Both the position numbers and the translations under genes were made by a program. A DNA stretch of 20,934 nucleotides from Sphingomonadales bacterium (GTDB taxonomy: Bacteria; Pseudomonadota; Alphaproteobacteria; Sphingomonadales; Sphingomonadaceae), in NCBI GenBank assembly GCA_018971065.1, contig JAGWVC010000071.1:1-20934 (forward strand), read 5' to 3'. Below, piece by piece: positions 7,195 through 14,999 of the stretch (positions within the stretch are counted from its first letter, which is position 1; each line of letters begins with the position of its first letter). The notes under the pieces were generated by a model. That model worked only from the letters and a program-made list of their open reading frames with translations, had not been told where the DNA came from and ran no database searches.

Positions 7195-8423
7195 GCGTCT
7201 CTGCACCGACGACGATCGTCAACGCCCGTCTGGTGTTGCCGCAAGGGATGCCGACGCCGGGCGGTTTGCGCATGGCGGGCGACCGCATCGTCGCGCTGGG
7301 CGATGTGGCGCCGCAGGACGGCGACGCGGTGGTCGATGCGAAAGGGTTGCTGCTGGCGCCGGGCATCGTCGATCTGGGCGTGTTCGCGATCGACAAGCCG
7401 GCGTTTCATTTCGGCGGGATCACCCGGGCGGCGCTGATGCCCGACCAGAACCCGCCGCTGGACCATCCGGCGCGGGTGCGGTTCGCCGCGCAATCGGGCA
7501 AGCCCGACTTGTGGGTGCATCCGCTGGCGGCGGCGACGCGCGGGCTGGAAGGGGCGGAACTGGCCGAGATCGCGCTGATGCGTGACGCGGGCGCGAAAGC
7601 GGTGGCGACCGGGCGGCGCTGGATCGGCGATTCGGGGACGATGCTGCGGCTGCTGCGCTATGCCGGGATGCTGGGCATGGTGGTGGTCAGCCATGCCGAG
7701 GACGGCGGGTTGGCGGGCAATGCCGTGGCGACGGCGGGCGAGTATGCGACGCGGCTGGGCCTGCCGAGCGCGCCGGCGGAGGCCGAGGCGCTGGCGGTGG
7801 CGCGCGATGTGGCGCTGGCGGAGATGGCGGGCGCGCGGCTGCATTTCCGGCAGGTGACGACGCGGGCGGCGCTGGACATCGTGCGCGCGGCAAAGGCGCG
7901 CGGCGTGGCGGTGACCGCCGGGGTGACGCCGGCGCATTTCATGCTTTCGGACACGGCGATCGGCGATTTTCGCACGTTTACGCGGCTGTCGCCGCCGTTG
8001 CGTTGCGAGGCGGACCGGCAGGCGGTGCTGGCGGCGCTGGCCGACGGGACGATTGATGTGATCGCTTCGGGCCACGATCCGCGCGGGCCGGAGGACAAGC
8101 GGCTGCCGTTCGCCGATGCCGAGCCGGGCATGGCCGGTGCGGAGACGGTGCTGCCGCTGACGCTGAACCTGGTGCGCGATGGGGTGATCAGCGTGGAGCG
8201 GGCGTTTGCGCTGCTGGCGACCAATCCGGCGCGGCTGCTGGGGGTGGACGCCGGTGTGCTGGCGGTGGGGATGCAGGCCGATGTGGCGCTGGTCGATGCC
8301 GATCGGCCGTGGATTGTCGACTCCGACCGGATGGCGGCGGCGGCGGGGAACACCCCGTTTGATCGCCAGCCGGTGCAGGGCCGGGTCATGGCGCTGTACA
8401 AGGGCGGGATGCGGGTCGGCTGA
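7191..8423 (+). CDS. pyrC': Dihydroorotase-like protein, probably non-catalytic (PyrC'/PyrX type)
   Basis: Predicted 410-aa amidohydrolase-fold protein translationally coupled to pyrB. The overall match is to class I dihydroorotase, for example A-P-G-I-V-D-L (57-62), V-S-H-A-E-D (166-171) and N-P-A-R-L-L-G (345-351). Key catalytic residues are missing. The metal-binding D-x-H-x-H is D61-L-G63-V-F65. The later metal His of the H-V-S-T motif is Gln221. The catalytic Asp of A-T-D-H-A-P-H is Gly294 (A-S-G-H-D-P-R). His168 remains. In Pseudomonas, an inactive PyrC' forms a dodecamer with PyrB and is needed for ATCase activity or assembly; that role is inferred here. An active pyrC should exist elsewhere in the genome. 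Automated annotation would probably call it plain dihydroorotase. Confidence 0.92.
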   Translation: MSVSAPTTIVNARLVLPQGMPTPGGLRMAGDRIVALGDVAPQDGDAVVDAKGLLLAPGIVDLGVFAIDKPAFHFGGITRAALMPDQNPPLDHPARVRFAAQSGKPDLWVHPLAAATRGLEGAELAEIALMRDAGAKAVATGRRWIGDSGTMLRLLRYAGMLGMVVVSHAEDGGLAGNAVATAGEYATRLGLPSAPAEAEALAVARDVALAEMAGARLHFRQVTTRAALDIVRAAKARGVAVTAGVTPAHFMLSDTAIGDFRTFTRLSPPLRCEADRQAVLAALADGTIDVIASGHDPRGPEDKRLPFADAEPGMAGAETVLPLTLNLVRDGVISVERAFALLATNPARLLGVDAGVLAVGMQADVALVDADRPWIVDSDRMAAAAGNTPFDRQPVQGRVMALYKGGMRVG

Positions 8424-8429
8424 AACGAA

Positions 8430-8454
8430 AATGGCCCGCGCGGGGCGGGCCATT
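8430..8454. terminator. Bidirectional terminator between pyrC' and SPOR gene
   Basis: AATGGCCCGC (8430-8439) and GCGGGCCATT (8445-8454) form a perfect 10-bp stem with a 5-nt loop. Read on the minus strand, the stem is followed by TTTTCGTTT, giving a good U-rich tail for the leftward SPOR operon. On the plus strand it follows the pyrC' stop by 6 nt. Confidence 0.85.
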
Positions 8455-8476
8455 CCGGGATTGGGTGAGGGGGGGA

Positions 8477-10036
8477 TCAGCGGCGGGCGGCGAGCGCCGG
8501 GCCGTGGCTGGGCTTGTCGGGCCGGGCCAGCGTGGCCGGGCGCACGACATAAGCGAAGCAGGCGCCGCCCGATTGGCGGAGCGACGAGCACAGGCTGCCG
8601 GCGCCGCTCGAATCGAAGCCGGTGACGGCGACGCGCCAGAAGTCGCGGCCGTGAACCTTGGCCTGGCTGACCACGAACTTGTGGCCGGCAAGATCGGGCT
8701 TGTGTTCGAACAGCGCGACGGCGCGTTTTGCATTGGCGGCGTTGGAAAACGCGCCGAGCTGGATGGCGTGGCTGCCGGGTTCGGCATCGGTGGTGGCTTC
8801 GCGAACCGCCGGGGCCGCATGCGCGGGCGCGGCGGCAAGGTGGCGCGCGCCGTGCGGGGCGTGCGCTGTCGGCAGCACCTGGACAACCGGGTTGGACACG
8901 AACTGCATTCCGGTGGCCGGAGCGGGTGTCGGTGCGGGAGCGGGTGCTTCGGCAACGGCAAGGGCGTGCGGCGCGGGTTCGGCCGTGGCGGGTGCGGCGG
9001 TCGGTTCGGGCGGCAACGCGGCGGCGGCGACGGCGACCGCCGAATCGGGTTCGGCGGTGGCGACTGCCGTGGCAGGGGCCGGGGCGGCGGGAAGCTCGGC
9101 GGCGGGTGCCGGGGCAGCGGGTTCGGCGCGGGCCAGCGCCGGGGCAGCGGCGGGCGCGGTCAGCGCCAGTGCCGTCGGCATTCCCGAATCCTGCACCAAG
9201 GGCGCGCCCAGCAGCGCGGCAACGCGTTCCTGATCGGCGCCGGCGCGCATTGAGCGTGCCCATTGTTCAAGCCGGGTGGAGAGCTGGTCGGCCGGAACGT
9301 CGAGCGATGCGGTCATCCTGGCTTCGCTCCAGCGGCCGTCGAGCGCGTAGGCATAGGCGAGGTTCTGGCGCAGCTTCGCGGTGGGCGAACCGGCGCGGAC
9401 CGCGTCGGACAGCATGGCGACACCGCGACCGGTTTCGCCGGCCAGCGCCAGCGCGAGGCCGAGATCGCCCGCCGGGATGCGGCCCTGGGCGCCGTCCAGC
9501 GTGGCGATGGCATCATGGCCCTGGCCATTGGCGATCTGGGCGAGGGCAAGGCCGAGCAGGGTGCGGCTGGACTGATCGCCCAGCGAGACGGCATCGCCCA
9601 GTGCAGCGGCGGCGGAAACGAAGCGGCCGTACTTGATGTAGGTCTGGCCGAGTTCGGCGCGGGTGGCGGCGTTCTTCGGTGCCTTGGCGACCGACAGTTC
9701 GACCTTGGCGATGGCCTTGGCCTGGTTCTGGGCCGCGACCACATCGGGGTCCTTGCAGAACACCGAACCGGCCGCCTGGCCGCCGGCACCGGCCACCGCG
9801 CTGCCGCCCGCCGAGGCGAGGGCGCCCGCCGGGCCGAGTGCCATCGCGGCGGTGCCGCCGATGGCGCTGCCGGCGATGGCGAATTTGGCGGCGCACTGGT
9901 CCATCTGGGCCTGTGCCTCGTCCGAGCGGGCCAGCGCGGTGCCACCCGAGGTGGCGAAGATCGCCGCCGCCAGCGTGCTGGCGACGGTGAGCCGCGATGC
10001 GGAAAGACGGCGCGAAGGCTGGCTTTGGAGGGTCAT
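8477..10036 (-). CDS. Exported TPR-like protein with C-terminal SPOR domain
   Basis: Predicted 519-aa protein. The chosen ATG at 10036 gives a clean signal peptide (basic R-R…R, then T-L-A-A-A-I-F-A…A-L-A, cleavage near 36). The ATG at 10078 would overlap the upstream gene and spoil it. Residues 54-92 are a Gly/Ala zipper-like hydrophobic stretch. About 123-241 form helical TPR-like repeats (A-E-L-G-Q-T-Y-I-K-Y-G-R-F…A-Y-A-Y-A-L-D-G-R-W). About 286-416 is an Ala/Pro linker. About 422-498 is a SPOR domain (H-A-I-Q-L-G-A-F-S…). SPOR domains bind denuded peptidoglycan glycans at division sites, so a periplasmic cell-wall role is likely. It is the last gene of the ParA–RHH–SPOR cluster, 28 nt after the RHH gene. 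The partner is unknown. Confidence 0.85.
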   Translation of the reverse strand: MTLQSQPSRRLSASRLTVASTLAAAIFATSGGTALARSDEAQAQMDQCAAKFAIAGSAIGGTAAMALGPAGALASAGGSAVAGAGGQAAGSVFCKDPDVVAAQNQAKAIAKVELSVAKAPKNAATRAELGQTYIKYGRFVSAAAALGDAVSLGDQSSRTLLGLALAQIANGQGHDAIATLDGAQGRIPAGDLGLALALAGETGRGVAMLSDAVRAGSPTAKLRQNLAYAYALDGRWSEARMTASLDVPADQLSTRLEQWARSMRAGADQERVAALLGAPLVQDSGMPTALALTAPAAAPALARAEPAAPAPAAELPAAPAPATAVATAEPDSAVAVAAAALPPEPTAAPATAEPAPHALAVAEAPAPAPTPAPATGMQFVSNPVVQVLPTAHAPHGARHLAAAPAHAAPAVREATTDAEPGSHAIQLGAFSNAANAKRAVALFEHKPDLAGHKFVVSQAKVHGRDFWRVAVTGFDSSGAGSLCSSLRQSGGACFAYVVRPATLARPDKPSHGPALAARR

Positions 10037-10064
10037 GGCGAATCTATCCCCGGTTGCGGTTCGG

Positions 10065-10592
10065 TCAGCGGCGGCCATGAATCTGCCCCGCGATGGTGTG
10101 GATTTCAGGATGGCGCGCGATCAGTTCGTCGAGCGCGTCAGTGACGATCTGCTGCGCGCTGCGGCCCAGCATGGTGGCGGCGACGCGCAGCGCCAGGTGG
10201 CGTTCGGCATCGAGCCGGAGCGTGAACGCGGCGCGGCGGCCCTGTGCCAGCGCGGACTTGCGCACCAGCGGCGAACGCGGCGCGGGCGCCGGGTTGGCGA
10301 CGGCAACGGCTTCGGCGATGGCCTGCTGCTGGCGCACGACCACCGGCGCCTGGACCGGTGCGGGGGCAACGGGCGCTTCGGCGTGGGCGGCGATGGGCAC
10401 GACCACTGCGGAAGCGGCGATGGCCGGGGCTTGCGCCGGGGCATGATGGCCGAAATCGTTCCAGCCGAGGTCGTCCATCGAGGGCACCGACATGTCGGGC
10501 GCGTGCAGGGTGGAGCGCATCGCCGGGCGGGCGGCGCCTTTGCGAGCCAGCAGGCCGCTGGTCAGCGAGGCCATCGGGCGCAGTTCGGGCAT
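10065..10592 (-). CDS. Ribbon-helix-helix protein downstream of ParA
   Basis: Predicted 175-aa protein, starting at 10592 after a strong GAGGGGGAA ribosome site and 13 nt after the parA stop. The N-terminal 118 residues look disordered (Ala/Pro/Val-rich). The C-terminus has a ribbon-helix-helix pattern: β strand R-R-A-A-F-T-L-R-L (119-127), helix A (128-141), a G-R-S turn and helix B (145-159). RHH proteins often act as DNA-binding centromere adaptors for ParA ATPases (ParG, ParR types) or as cargo adaptors. Gene order supports such a partnership here. The target, whether DNA or a protein complex, cannot be seen. Alternative: an autoregulator of the operon. Confidence 0.75.
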   Translation of the reverse strand: MPELRPMASLTSGLLARKGAARPAMRSTLHAPDMSVPSMDDLGWNDFGHHAPAQAPAIAASAVVVPIAAHAEAPVAPAPVQAPVVVRQQQAIAEAVAVANPAPAPRSPLVRKSALAQGRRAAFTLRLDAERHLALRVAATMLGRSAQQIVTDALDELIARHPEIHTIAGQIHGRR

Positions 10593-10605
10593 GGCGCGTT
10601 CCCCC

Positions 10606-11322
10606 TCAGGCGCCGGTCACGCGGCGGCCGAAGCCGGCGTGACGGCCGATCGGGCCGGGGCCGGTGGGCGCCCCGGGCACCGCGAACACGGTGCGGCGGA
10701 AGTTGCGTTCCATCCGGTCGGCGATGTAGTTCCACAGCGCCACGACTTCTTGCGAGGACTTGCCGTTGGGATCGACTTCCATGACGGTGCGGCCATCGAT
10801 CATCGAGGCGGCGAAATCGACGCGGTTGTGAATGGTGACGGGGGCAACGGTGCCGTGCTGCGACAGCGCGATCGCGGCCTCGCCGGTGATTCGCGCCTTG
10901 GGCAGCGCGGCGTTGACCACGAACAGCAGCGGTTTGCCGGCGCGCTCGCACATGTCCACGGTGGCGCCGACGGCGCGCAGGTCGTGCGGGCTGGGGCGGG
11001 TGGGGACGACGATCAGTTCGGCCACGGCGATGACGCTCTGGATGGCCATCGTGATCGCCGGCGGGGTGTCGATGACCGCCAGCTTGAAGCCCTGGCTGCG
11101 CAGGATGGCAAGATCGGTGGCGAGCCGCGCGACGGTGGTTTGCGCGAAGGCGGGAAATTCGTCCTGCCGTTCGTTCCACCAGTCGGCCAGGCTGGCCTGC
11201 GGATCGATGTCGATCAGCACGACGGGTCCGGCGCCGGCGCGTTGCGCCTGCACGGCGAGATGGCCCGACAAGGTGGTCTTGCCCGAGCCTCCCTTTTGCG
11301 ATGCGAGTGCCAGAACGCGCAA
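10606..11322 (-). CDS. ParA-family ATPase (TTG start)
   Basis: Predicted 238-aa P-loop ATPase. It has the deviant Walker A motif K10-G-G-S-G-K15-T-T with the signature lysine (K10), Walker A' region V-L-I-D-I-D-P-Q (35-42), and Walker B-like V-I-D-T-P-P (83-88). ParA/MinD-type ATPases dimerise on ATP, bind DNA non-specifically or the membrane, and position plasmids, chromosomes or protein cargo. No ATG fits: the first residues must come from a TTG at 11322, preceded by AGGGGA at 8-nt spacing. The open frame continues far upstream but is non-coding there. There is no ParB with a parS-type domain and no MinE or MipZ context. The partners are an RHH protein and a SPOR protein, which suggests an orphan positioning system. 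It is too small for a type Ia ParA and lacks an N-terminal HTH. Confidence 0.92.
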   Translation of the reverse strand: MRVLALASQKGGSGKTTLSGHLAVQAQRAGAGPVVLIDIDPQASLADWWNERQDEFPAFAQTTVARLATDLAILRSQGFKLAVIDTPPAITMAIQSVIAVAELIVVPTRPSPHDLRAVGATVDMCERAGKPLLFVVNAALPKARITGEAAIALSQHGTVAPVTIHNRVDFAASMIDGRTVMEVDPNGKSSQEVVALWNYIADRMERNFRRTVFAVPGAPTGPGPIGRHAGFGRRVTGA

Positions 11323-11562
11323 AGTCTTGATCCCCTGTACCGCCGGTTGGCGAATGCAATCGCAAGGGGATTCGCAGATCGTTCCTAAGATGAGGTTAAC
11401 AAAGCGGTTTTGGCGTAGGCGGCAATTAATCTTTCCGACAGGGCCGGCGGAGGGCGGTTGTAAAGGTTTTGCTAACCATGTTGTCCGTATGCCAAGCCTG
11501 TTTTTCGGGGACATGTCGCCGTGGCGTTCCGGTGCCTGTGGCGGGATACGAAAGGGATCGTG
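11323..11562. promoter_or_regulatory. Divergent promoter region of the ParA and Sel1-SPOR operons
   Basis: This spacer of 240 bp drives both operons. From about 11390 to 11480 it is AT-richer than the genes. It contains GGTTAACAAAG (11394-11404) and, inverted, GGTTTTGCTAACC (11465-11477), which match imperfectly as an inverted pair. CTAACCAT at 11472-11479 differs by one base from the CtrA 8-mer TTAACCAT. AAAGGGAT just before 11563 serves the Sel1-SPOR start. Confidence 0.4.
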
Positions 11563-12882
11563 ATGATTTGGCGCGATTTGAAGCGGATGAACCGGCGCGG
11601 GGGCGCCGCAATCCTGGCCCTGTCGGTGGCGATGCTGGCGGGTTCGTCGGCGTGGGCGGACGTCAAGGCCGGGGTCGATGCCTGGTCGCGCGGGGATTAT
11701 GCCGCCGCCGTCCATGAATGGCAGGGCTATGCCGACAAGGGCGATGCCGATGCGCAGTTCAATCTGGCGCAGGCCTACAAGCTGGGGCGCGGGGTGCCGC
11801 AGGACCTGGCCAAGGCGGAAGCGCTGTACGGCAAGGCGGCGGCGCAGGGCCACGTGCAGGCGGGTGACAACTATGGCCTGCTGCTGTTCCAGCGCGGCGA
11901 ACATGGCCAGGCGATGCCCTATATCAAGGCCGGGGCCGAACACGGCGATCCGCGCGCGCAATATCTGTACGGCATCGCGCTGTTCAACGGCGACGGCGTG
12001 ACCAAGGACTGGGTGCGCGCCTATGCGCTGGTCAGCCTGGCGCAGCAGCAGGGCCTGCCGCAGGCGACCCCGGCGCTGGGGCAGATGGACCAGTACATTC
12101 CGCTGGACCAGCGCCAGAAGGCGGTTTCGGTGGCCACCGAGCTTGCCGCGCAGTCCGAGGCGAACCGCCAGCGCCAGTTCGCGGCGATGGACCTGGGCAC
12201 GAAGCTGCCCGCCGCCGGAACCCGCGTGGCGGCGGCAACGCCGCCCGCGCCGACGACGCGCGCGCCGGTTGCAGCGCCGCCGCCAGTGATGCGCGCGCCA
12301 GCCTATGCGCCGCCGCCTGCGCCCGTGACGCGGGCGCCTGCCTATGCCCCGGCCGCATCGGGAACGCCGATCTATACGCCTTCGACGCGCTATCCGGCGC
12401 CGACGCCGGGCTATACCCCGCCGCCGGCGCCCACGCCTTCGTATCTGGCGCCGACACTGCGTGGCCTGCCGCCCGCTCCGGCGATGCTGCCGCGCGGCAA
12501 TGGTCGCCCGGTTCAGGGCACGTTTGGCAGCGGGGCGCCGGTTGATGCCGCGCCTGCGCCCGCTCCGGCACCGCGTCCGGCGGTGCGTCCGGCGCCGGTC
12601 CGTTCGGCACCGGTGCGTGAAGCGGCGGCCGATACCGGTTTGCCGGCGGGTGGCAGCGGCAACTGGAAGATCCAGCTTGGCGCGTTTGGAGTGGCGGGCA
12701 ATGCCGATGCGCAGTGGGCGCGGGTGCATGGTCGGCCCGAGGTGGCGGGCCATGCGCGGGTGAACCTGAAATCGGGCGCGGTGACGCGGCTGCTGGCGGG
12801 CGGCTATTCGGAAAGCGGGGCGAAGGCGGCGTGCGGCCGGCTTTCCGCCGCCGGGATTGCCTGCATCGCCGTGGGAAACTGA
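11563..12882 (+). CDS. Exported Sel1-repeat protein with C-terminal SPOR domain
   Basis: Predicted 439-aa protein. It starts at the ATG at 11563, behind AAGGGA at 5 nt. The signal peptide runs M-I-W-R-D-L-K-R…A-M-L-A-G-S-S-A-W-A, cleavage near 32. Residues 46-162 carry several Sel1/TPR repeats (G-D-A-D-A-Q-F-N-L-A-Q-A-Y-K-L-G-R-G-V is diagnostic). About 226-356 is a Pro/Ala/Tyr linker with short A-P-A-Y-A-P-type repeats. About 366-439 is a SPOR domain (W-K-I-Q-L-G-A-F…). The likely site is the periplasm, bound to glycan strands at the division site or pole. Its architecture mirrors the SPOR protein of the divergent ParA operon (signal, helical repeats, Ala/Pro linker, SPOR), suggesting related jobs. 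DUF418 and mtgA genes follow on the same strand. Confidence 0.88.
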   Translation: MIWRDLKRMNRRGGAAILALSVAMLAGSSAWADVKAGVDAWSRGDYAAAVHEWQGYADKGDADAQFNLAQAYKLGRGVPQDLAKAEALYGKAAAQGHVQAGDNYGLLLFQRGEHGQAMPYIKAGAEHGDPRAQYLYGIALFNGDGVTKDWVRAYALVSLAQQQGLPQATPALGQMDQYIPLDQRQKAVSVATELAAQSEANRQRQFAAMDLGTKLPAAGTRVAAATPPAPTTRAPVAAPPPVMRAPAYAPPPAPVTRAPAYAPAASGTPIYTPSTRYPAPTPGYTPPPAPTPSYLAPTLRGLPPAPAMLPRGNGRPVQGTFGSGAPVDAAPAPAPAPRPAVRPAPVRSAPVREAAADTGLPAGGSGNWKIQLGAFGVAGNADAQWARVHGRPEVAGHARVNLKSGAVTRLLAGGYSESGAKAACGRLSAAGIACIAVGN

Positions 12883-12886
12883 GCGA

Positions 12887-14137
12887 TTGAGCGCCGGCGC
12901 TGACGGCCCGCCCGGTGATGCCGGGCGGATCGCCACGCTGGACCTGTTGCGCGGGATTGCCGTGCTGGGCATCCTGGCGGTGAACATCGCCGGGTTTGCC
13001 GGGCCGCGCGTCGCCACTGACACACCGAACCTGCCGCACGCGGCCGGCCCGCTGGGCGAGGCGGCGTTCGCGTTCGTGTTCCTGGTGTTCGAAGGCAAGA
13101 TGCGGGCGCTGTTCTCGCTGCTGTTCGGCGCATCGATGCTGCTGTTCATCGACAAGGCCGATGCGCGCGGGCGCGATGGCGATCTGCTGCAACTGCGGCG
13201 GCTGGGCTGGCTGCTGGCGATCGGCTGGCTGCATTCGATGCTGCTGTGGTGGGGCGACATCCTGTTCGTCTATGCCGTGGCGGGGACGTTCGCGCTGGTG
13301 ATGCGGCGCTGGCCAAGCGGGGTGCTGCTGGCAATCGCGGCGGTGACCTATCTGGGCTTGCATGGCTGGGGCATGGCGGGAAGCTGGCCGGCGATCGTGG
13401 CCGAGGAGCATGTGCGCGCGGGCGTGGCCAGCCTGGCCGAGCGGAACGGGCTGGCGGGCGAGCACGCCGCGACGGTGGCGCGGATGCGGGGCGAGATCGC
13501 GCAGGCGCGGTTGGGGTTCGTGGGCATGGCGGCGGACAAGCTGGCGCATGCGCCGGGCTGGCCGGTGGTGATGACGCTGTACACGCTGGGCGAGACGCTG
13601 CCGCTGATGCTGCTGGGCATGGTGTTGCTGCGAAGCGGGTTCCTTGCCGGGCACTGGCCGCGCGCGCGGATGCGGGCGCTGGCGTGGGGCGGGATCGGGC
13701 TGGGCGGCGCGATCACCGCGCTGCTGCTGGGCTGGCTGTGGCCGCGCCACTTTCCCGTGGCGACGATGCAGGCGGTGCTGGGCTACTGGACCGCGCTGCC
13801 GCATCTGCTGATGGCGCTGGGTTATGCCGCCGCGCTGGTGCTGACGGCGCCGGGGTTGCTGGCGACGCGGATCGGGCAGCGGCTGGCGGCGGCGGGGCGG
13901 ATGGCCCTGACCAATTACCTGATGACGACGGTGGCGATGTGCGCGCTGTTTTATGGCTGGGGGCTGGGGCTTTACGGCCGGGTGTCACCGGCGGCGCAAC
14001 TGGGCGTGGTGGGGGCGTGGTGGCTGGTGATGCTGGCGGGAAGCGCGCCGTGGCTGGCGCGGTTCCGGCAGGGGCCGCTGGAGTGGGTCTGGCGATCGCT
14101 GACCGAAGGCCGGGTGCTGCCGATGCGAAAACCGTGA
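12887..14137 (+). CDS. DUF418-family membrane protein (YeiB-like), TTG start
   Basis: Predicted 416-aa polytopic inner-membrane protein. It has the DUF418 N-terminal signature R-I-A-T-L-D-L-L-R-G-I-A-V-L-G-I-L-A-V-N (residues about 14-33), the mid motif W-W-G-D-I-L-F-V-Y-A-V-A-G, and the C-terminal A-A-G-R-M-A-L-T-N-Y-L and G-P-L-E-W-V-W-R. Some ten hydrophobic segments are evident. Members are of poorly known function, possibly acyltransferase-like or transport-related. No ATG is available: a TTG at 12887, 4 nt after the preceding stop, gives a sensible N-terminus, and a TTG at 12857 inside the previous gene is the alternative. It is probably co-transcribed with the Sel1-SPOR gene upstream and mtgA downstream. 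Confidence 0.85.
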   Translation: MSAGADGPPGDAGRIATLDLLRGIAVLGILAVNIAGFAGPRVATDTPNLPHAAGPLGEAAFAFVFLVFEGKMRALFSLLFGASMLLFIDKADARGRDGDLLQLRRLGWLLAIGWLHSMLLWWGDILFVYAVAGTFALVMRRWPSGVLLAIAAVTYLGLHGWGMAGSWPAIVAEEHVRAGVASLAERNGLAGEHAATVARMRGEIAQARLGFVGMAADKLAHAPGWPVVMTLYTLGETLPLMLLGMVLLRSGFLAGHWPRARMRALAWGGIGLGGAITALLLGWLWPRHFPVATMQAVLGYWTALPHLLMALGYAAALVLTAPGLLATRIGQRLAAAGRMALTNYLMTTVAMCALFYGWGLGLYGRVSPAAQLGVVGAWWLVMLAGSAPWLARFRQGPLEWVWRSLTEGRVLPMRKP

Positions 14138-14184
14138 CGCGGACGATTGCGTGACGGGGCGGTTCGCCGCTAGTCTGCGCGGCG

Positions 14185-14910
14185 ATGGTCCGCCTGATCC
14201 CCCGTGCCGCCCCAAATCGTTCGTTCGGCTATCGCCTGCTGTGGCGCGGCGCGTGGTCGATCGCCTGGTTCGTCGGTCTGTCGGTGCTGATCGTGCTGGT
14301 CTATCGCGTGGTGCCGCCGCCGGTGACGCTGACGATGATCCTTGACCGCAACGGCTTCGAGAAGGACTGGACGCCGATCTCGCGGATCGACCGCAGCATG
14401 GTGGACGCGGTGATCGCGGGGGAGGACGCGCGCTTCTGCCAGCACAGCGGGTTCGACAAGGCGGGGATCGAATACGCGCTGAAGCGCAACATGGACGGCA
14501 ACGGCAAGCGGCTGCGCGGCGGATCGACGATCAGCCAGCAGACCGCCAAGAACGTGTTCCTGTGGCAGGGCACCGGCTGGACCCGCTATGCCCGCAAGGC
14601 GCTGGAAACCTGGTTCACCGTGCTGATCGAGAACCTGTGGCCGAAGCGGCGGATCATGGAGATGTACCTGAACGTCGCCGAGACGGGGATCGGCACCTAT
14701 GGCGTGGAGGCGGGGGCGCAGCGCTATTTCCACCATTCGGCGGCGCGGCTGAACCGGATCGAGGCGGCGCGGATCGCGGCGGCTTTGCCCAACCCCAAGA
14801 AGCGCGAGGTGGTGGGGGCCAGTGGCTTCACCCGCCGGCACGGCAACACGATCGCCGCGCGCAGCGGCGCGGTGCGGCGCGATGCGCTGGACGAATGCGT
14901 TTACGACTGA
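14185..14910 (+). CDS. mtgA: Monofunctional biosynthetic peptidoglycan transglycosylase
   Basis: Predicted 241-aa GT51 enzyme that polymerises lipid II into glycan strands at the outer face of the inner membrane. One N-terminal membrane helix (about 22-44) is followed by the catalytic domain with E80-D-A-R-F-C-Q-H (catalytic Glu), G-G-S-T-I-S-Q-Q-T-A-K-N (112-123), R-K-A-L-E (137-141) and K-R-R-I-M-E-M-Y-L-N (154-163). There is no transpeptidase domain, so it is MtgA rather than a class A PBP. The start at 14185 lacks a clear Shine-Dalgarno. It lies 47 nt after the DUF418 gene and just before a strong terminator, so it ends the operon. The link with the SPOR protein upstream (glycan binding) makes biological sense but is inferred. 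Confidence 0.96.
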   Translation: MVRLIPRAAPNRSFGYRLLWRGAWSIAWFVGLSVLIVLVYRVVPPPVTLTMILDRNGFEKDWTPISRIDRSMVDAVIAGEDARFCQHSGFDKAGIEYALKRNMDGNGKRLRGGSTISQQTAKNVFLWQGTGWTRYARKALETWFTVLIENLWPKRRIMEMYLNVAETGIGTYGVEAGAQRYFHHSAARLNRIEAARIAAALPNPKKREVVGASGFTRRHGNTIAARSGAVRRDALDECVYD

Positions 14911-14934
14911 ATTCCGGTTGATGACCGGATGACA

Positions 14935-14969
14935 AAAGGGGCGCCCGTTGCCGGGCGCCCCTTTGTTTT
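14935..14969 (+). terminator. Rho-independent terminator after mtgA
   Basis: AAAGGGGCGCCCG (14935-14947) and CGGGCGCCCCTTT (14952-14964) form a perfect 13-bp stem with a TTGC loop, followed by GTTTT. A smaller hairpin, TCCGGT/ACCGGA (14913-14918 and 14924-14929), lies between the stop and this terminator. Confidence 0.92.
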
Positions 14970-14999
14970 GGCCTTTCGGTTTCGCGGGTGCCGTTCGAC

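Noticed and set aside
6864..9263. A 799-codon minus-strand frame across pyrB and pyrC'
   Set aside because: It is antisense to two recognised enzymes and has no recognisable domain.
12240..12450. Short DNA repeats that might suggest a CRISPR or tandem array
   Set aside because: They encode the Pro/Ala/Tyr linker in frame (A-P-A-Y-A-P); there are no uniform spacers.
11323..13260. A long minus-strand frame extending ParA upstream through the Sel1-SPOR gene
   Set aside because: The text is Arg/Ala-rich and antisense to a well-supported gene. The ParA homology begins at the Walker A strand near 11322.
12032..13804. A 590-codon minus-strand frame across Sel1-SPOR and DUF418 genes
   Set aside because: Compositional artefact of high GC; Arg/Pro/His-rich with no motif.
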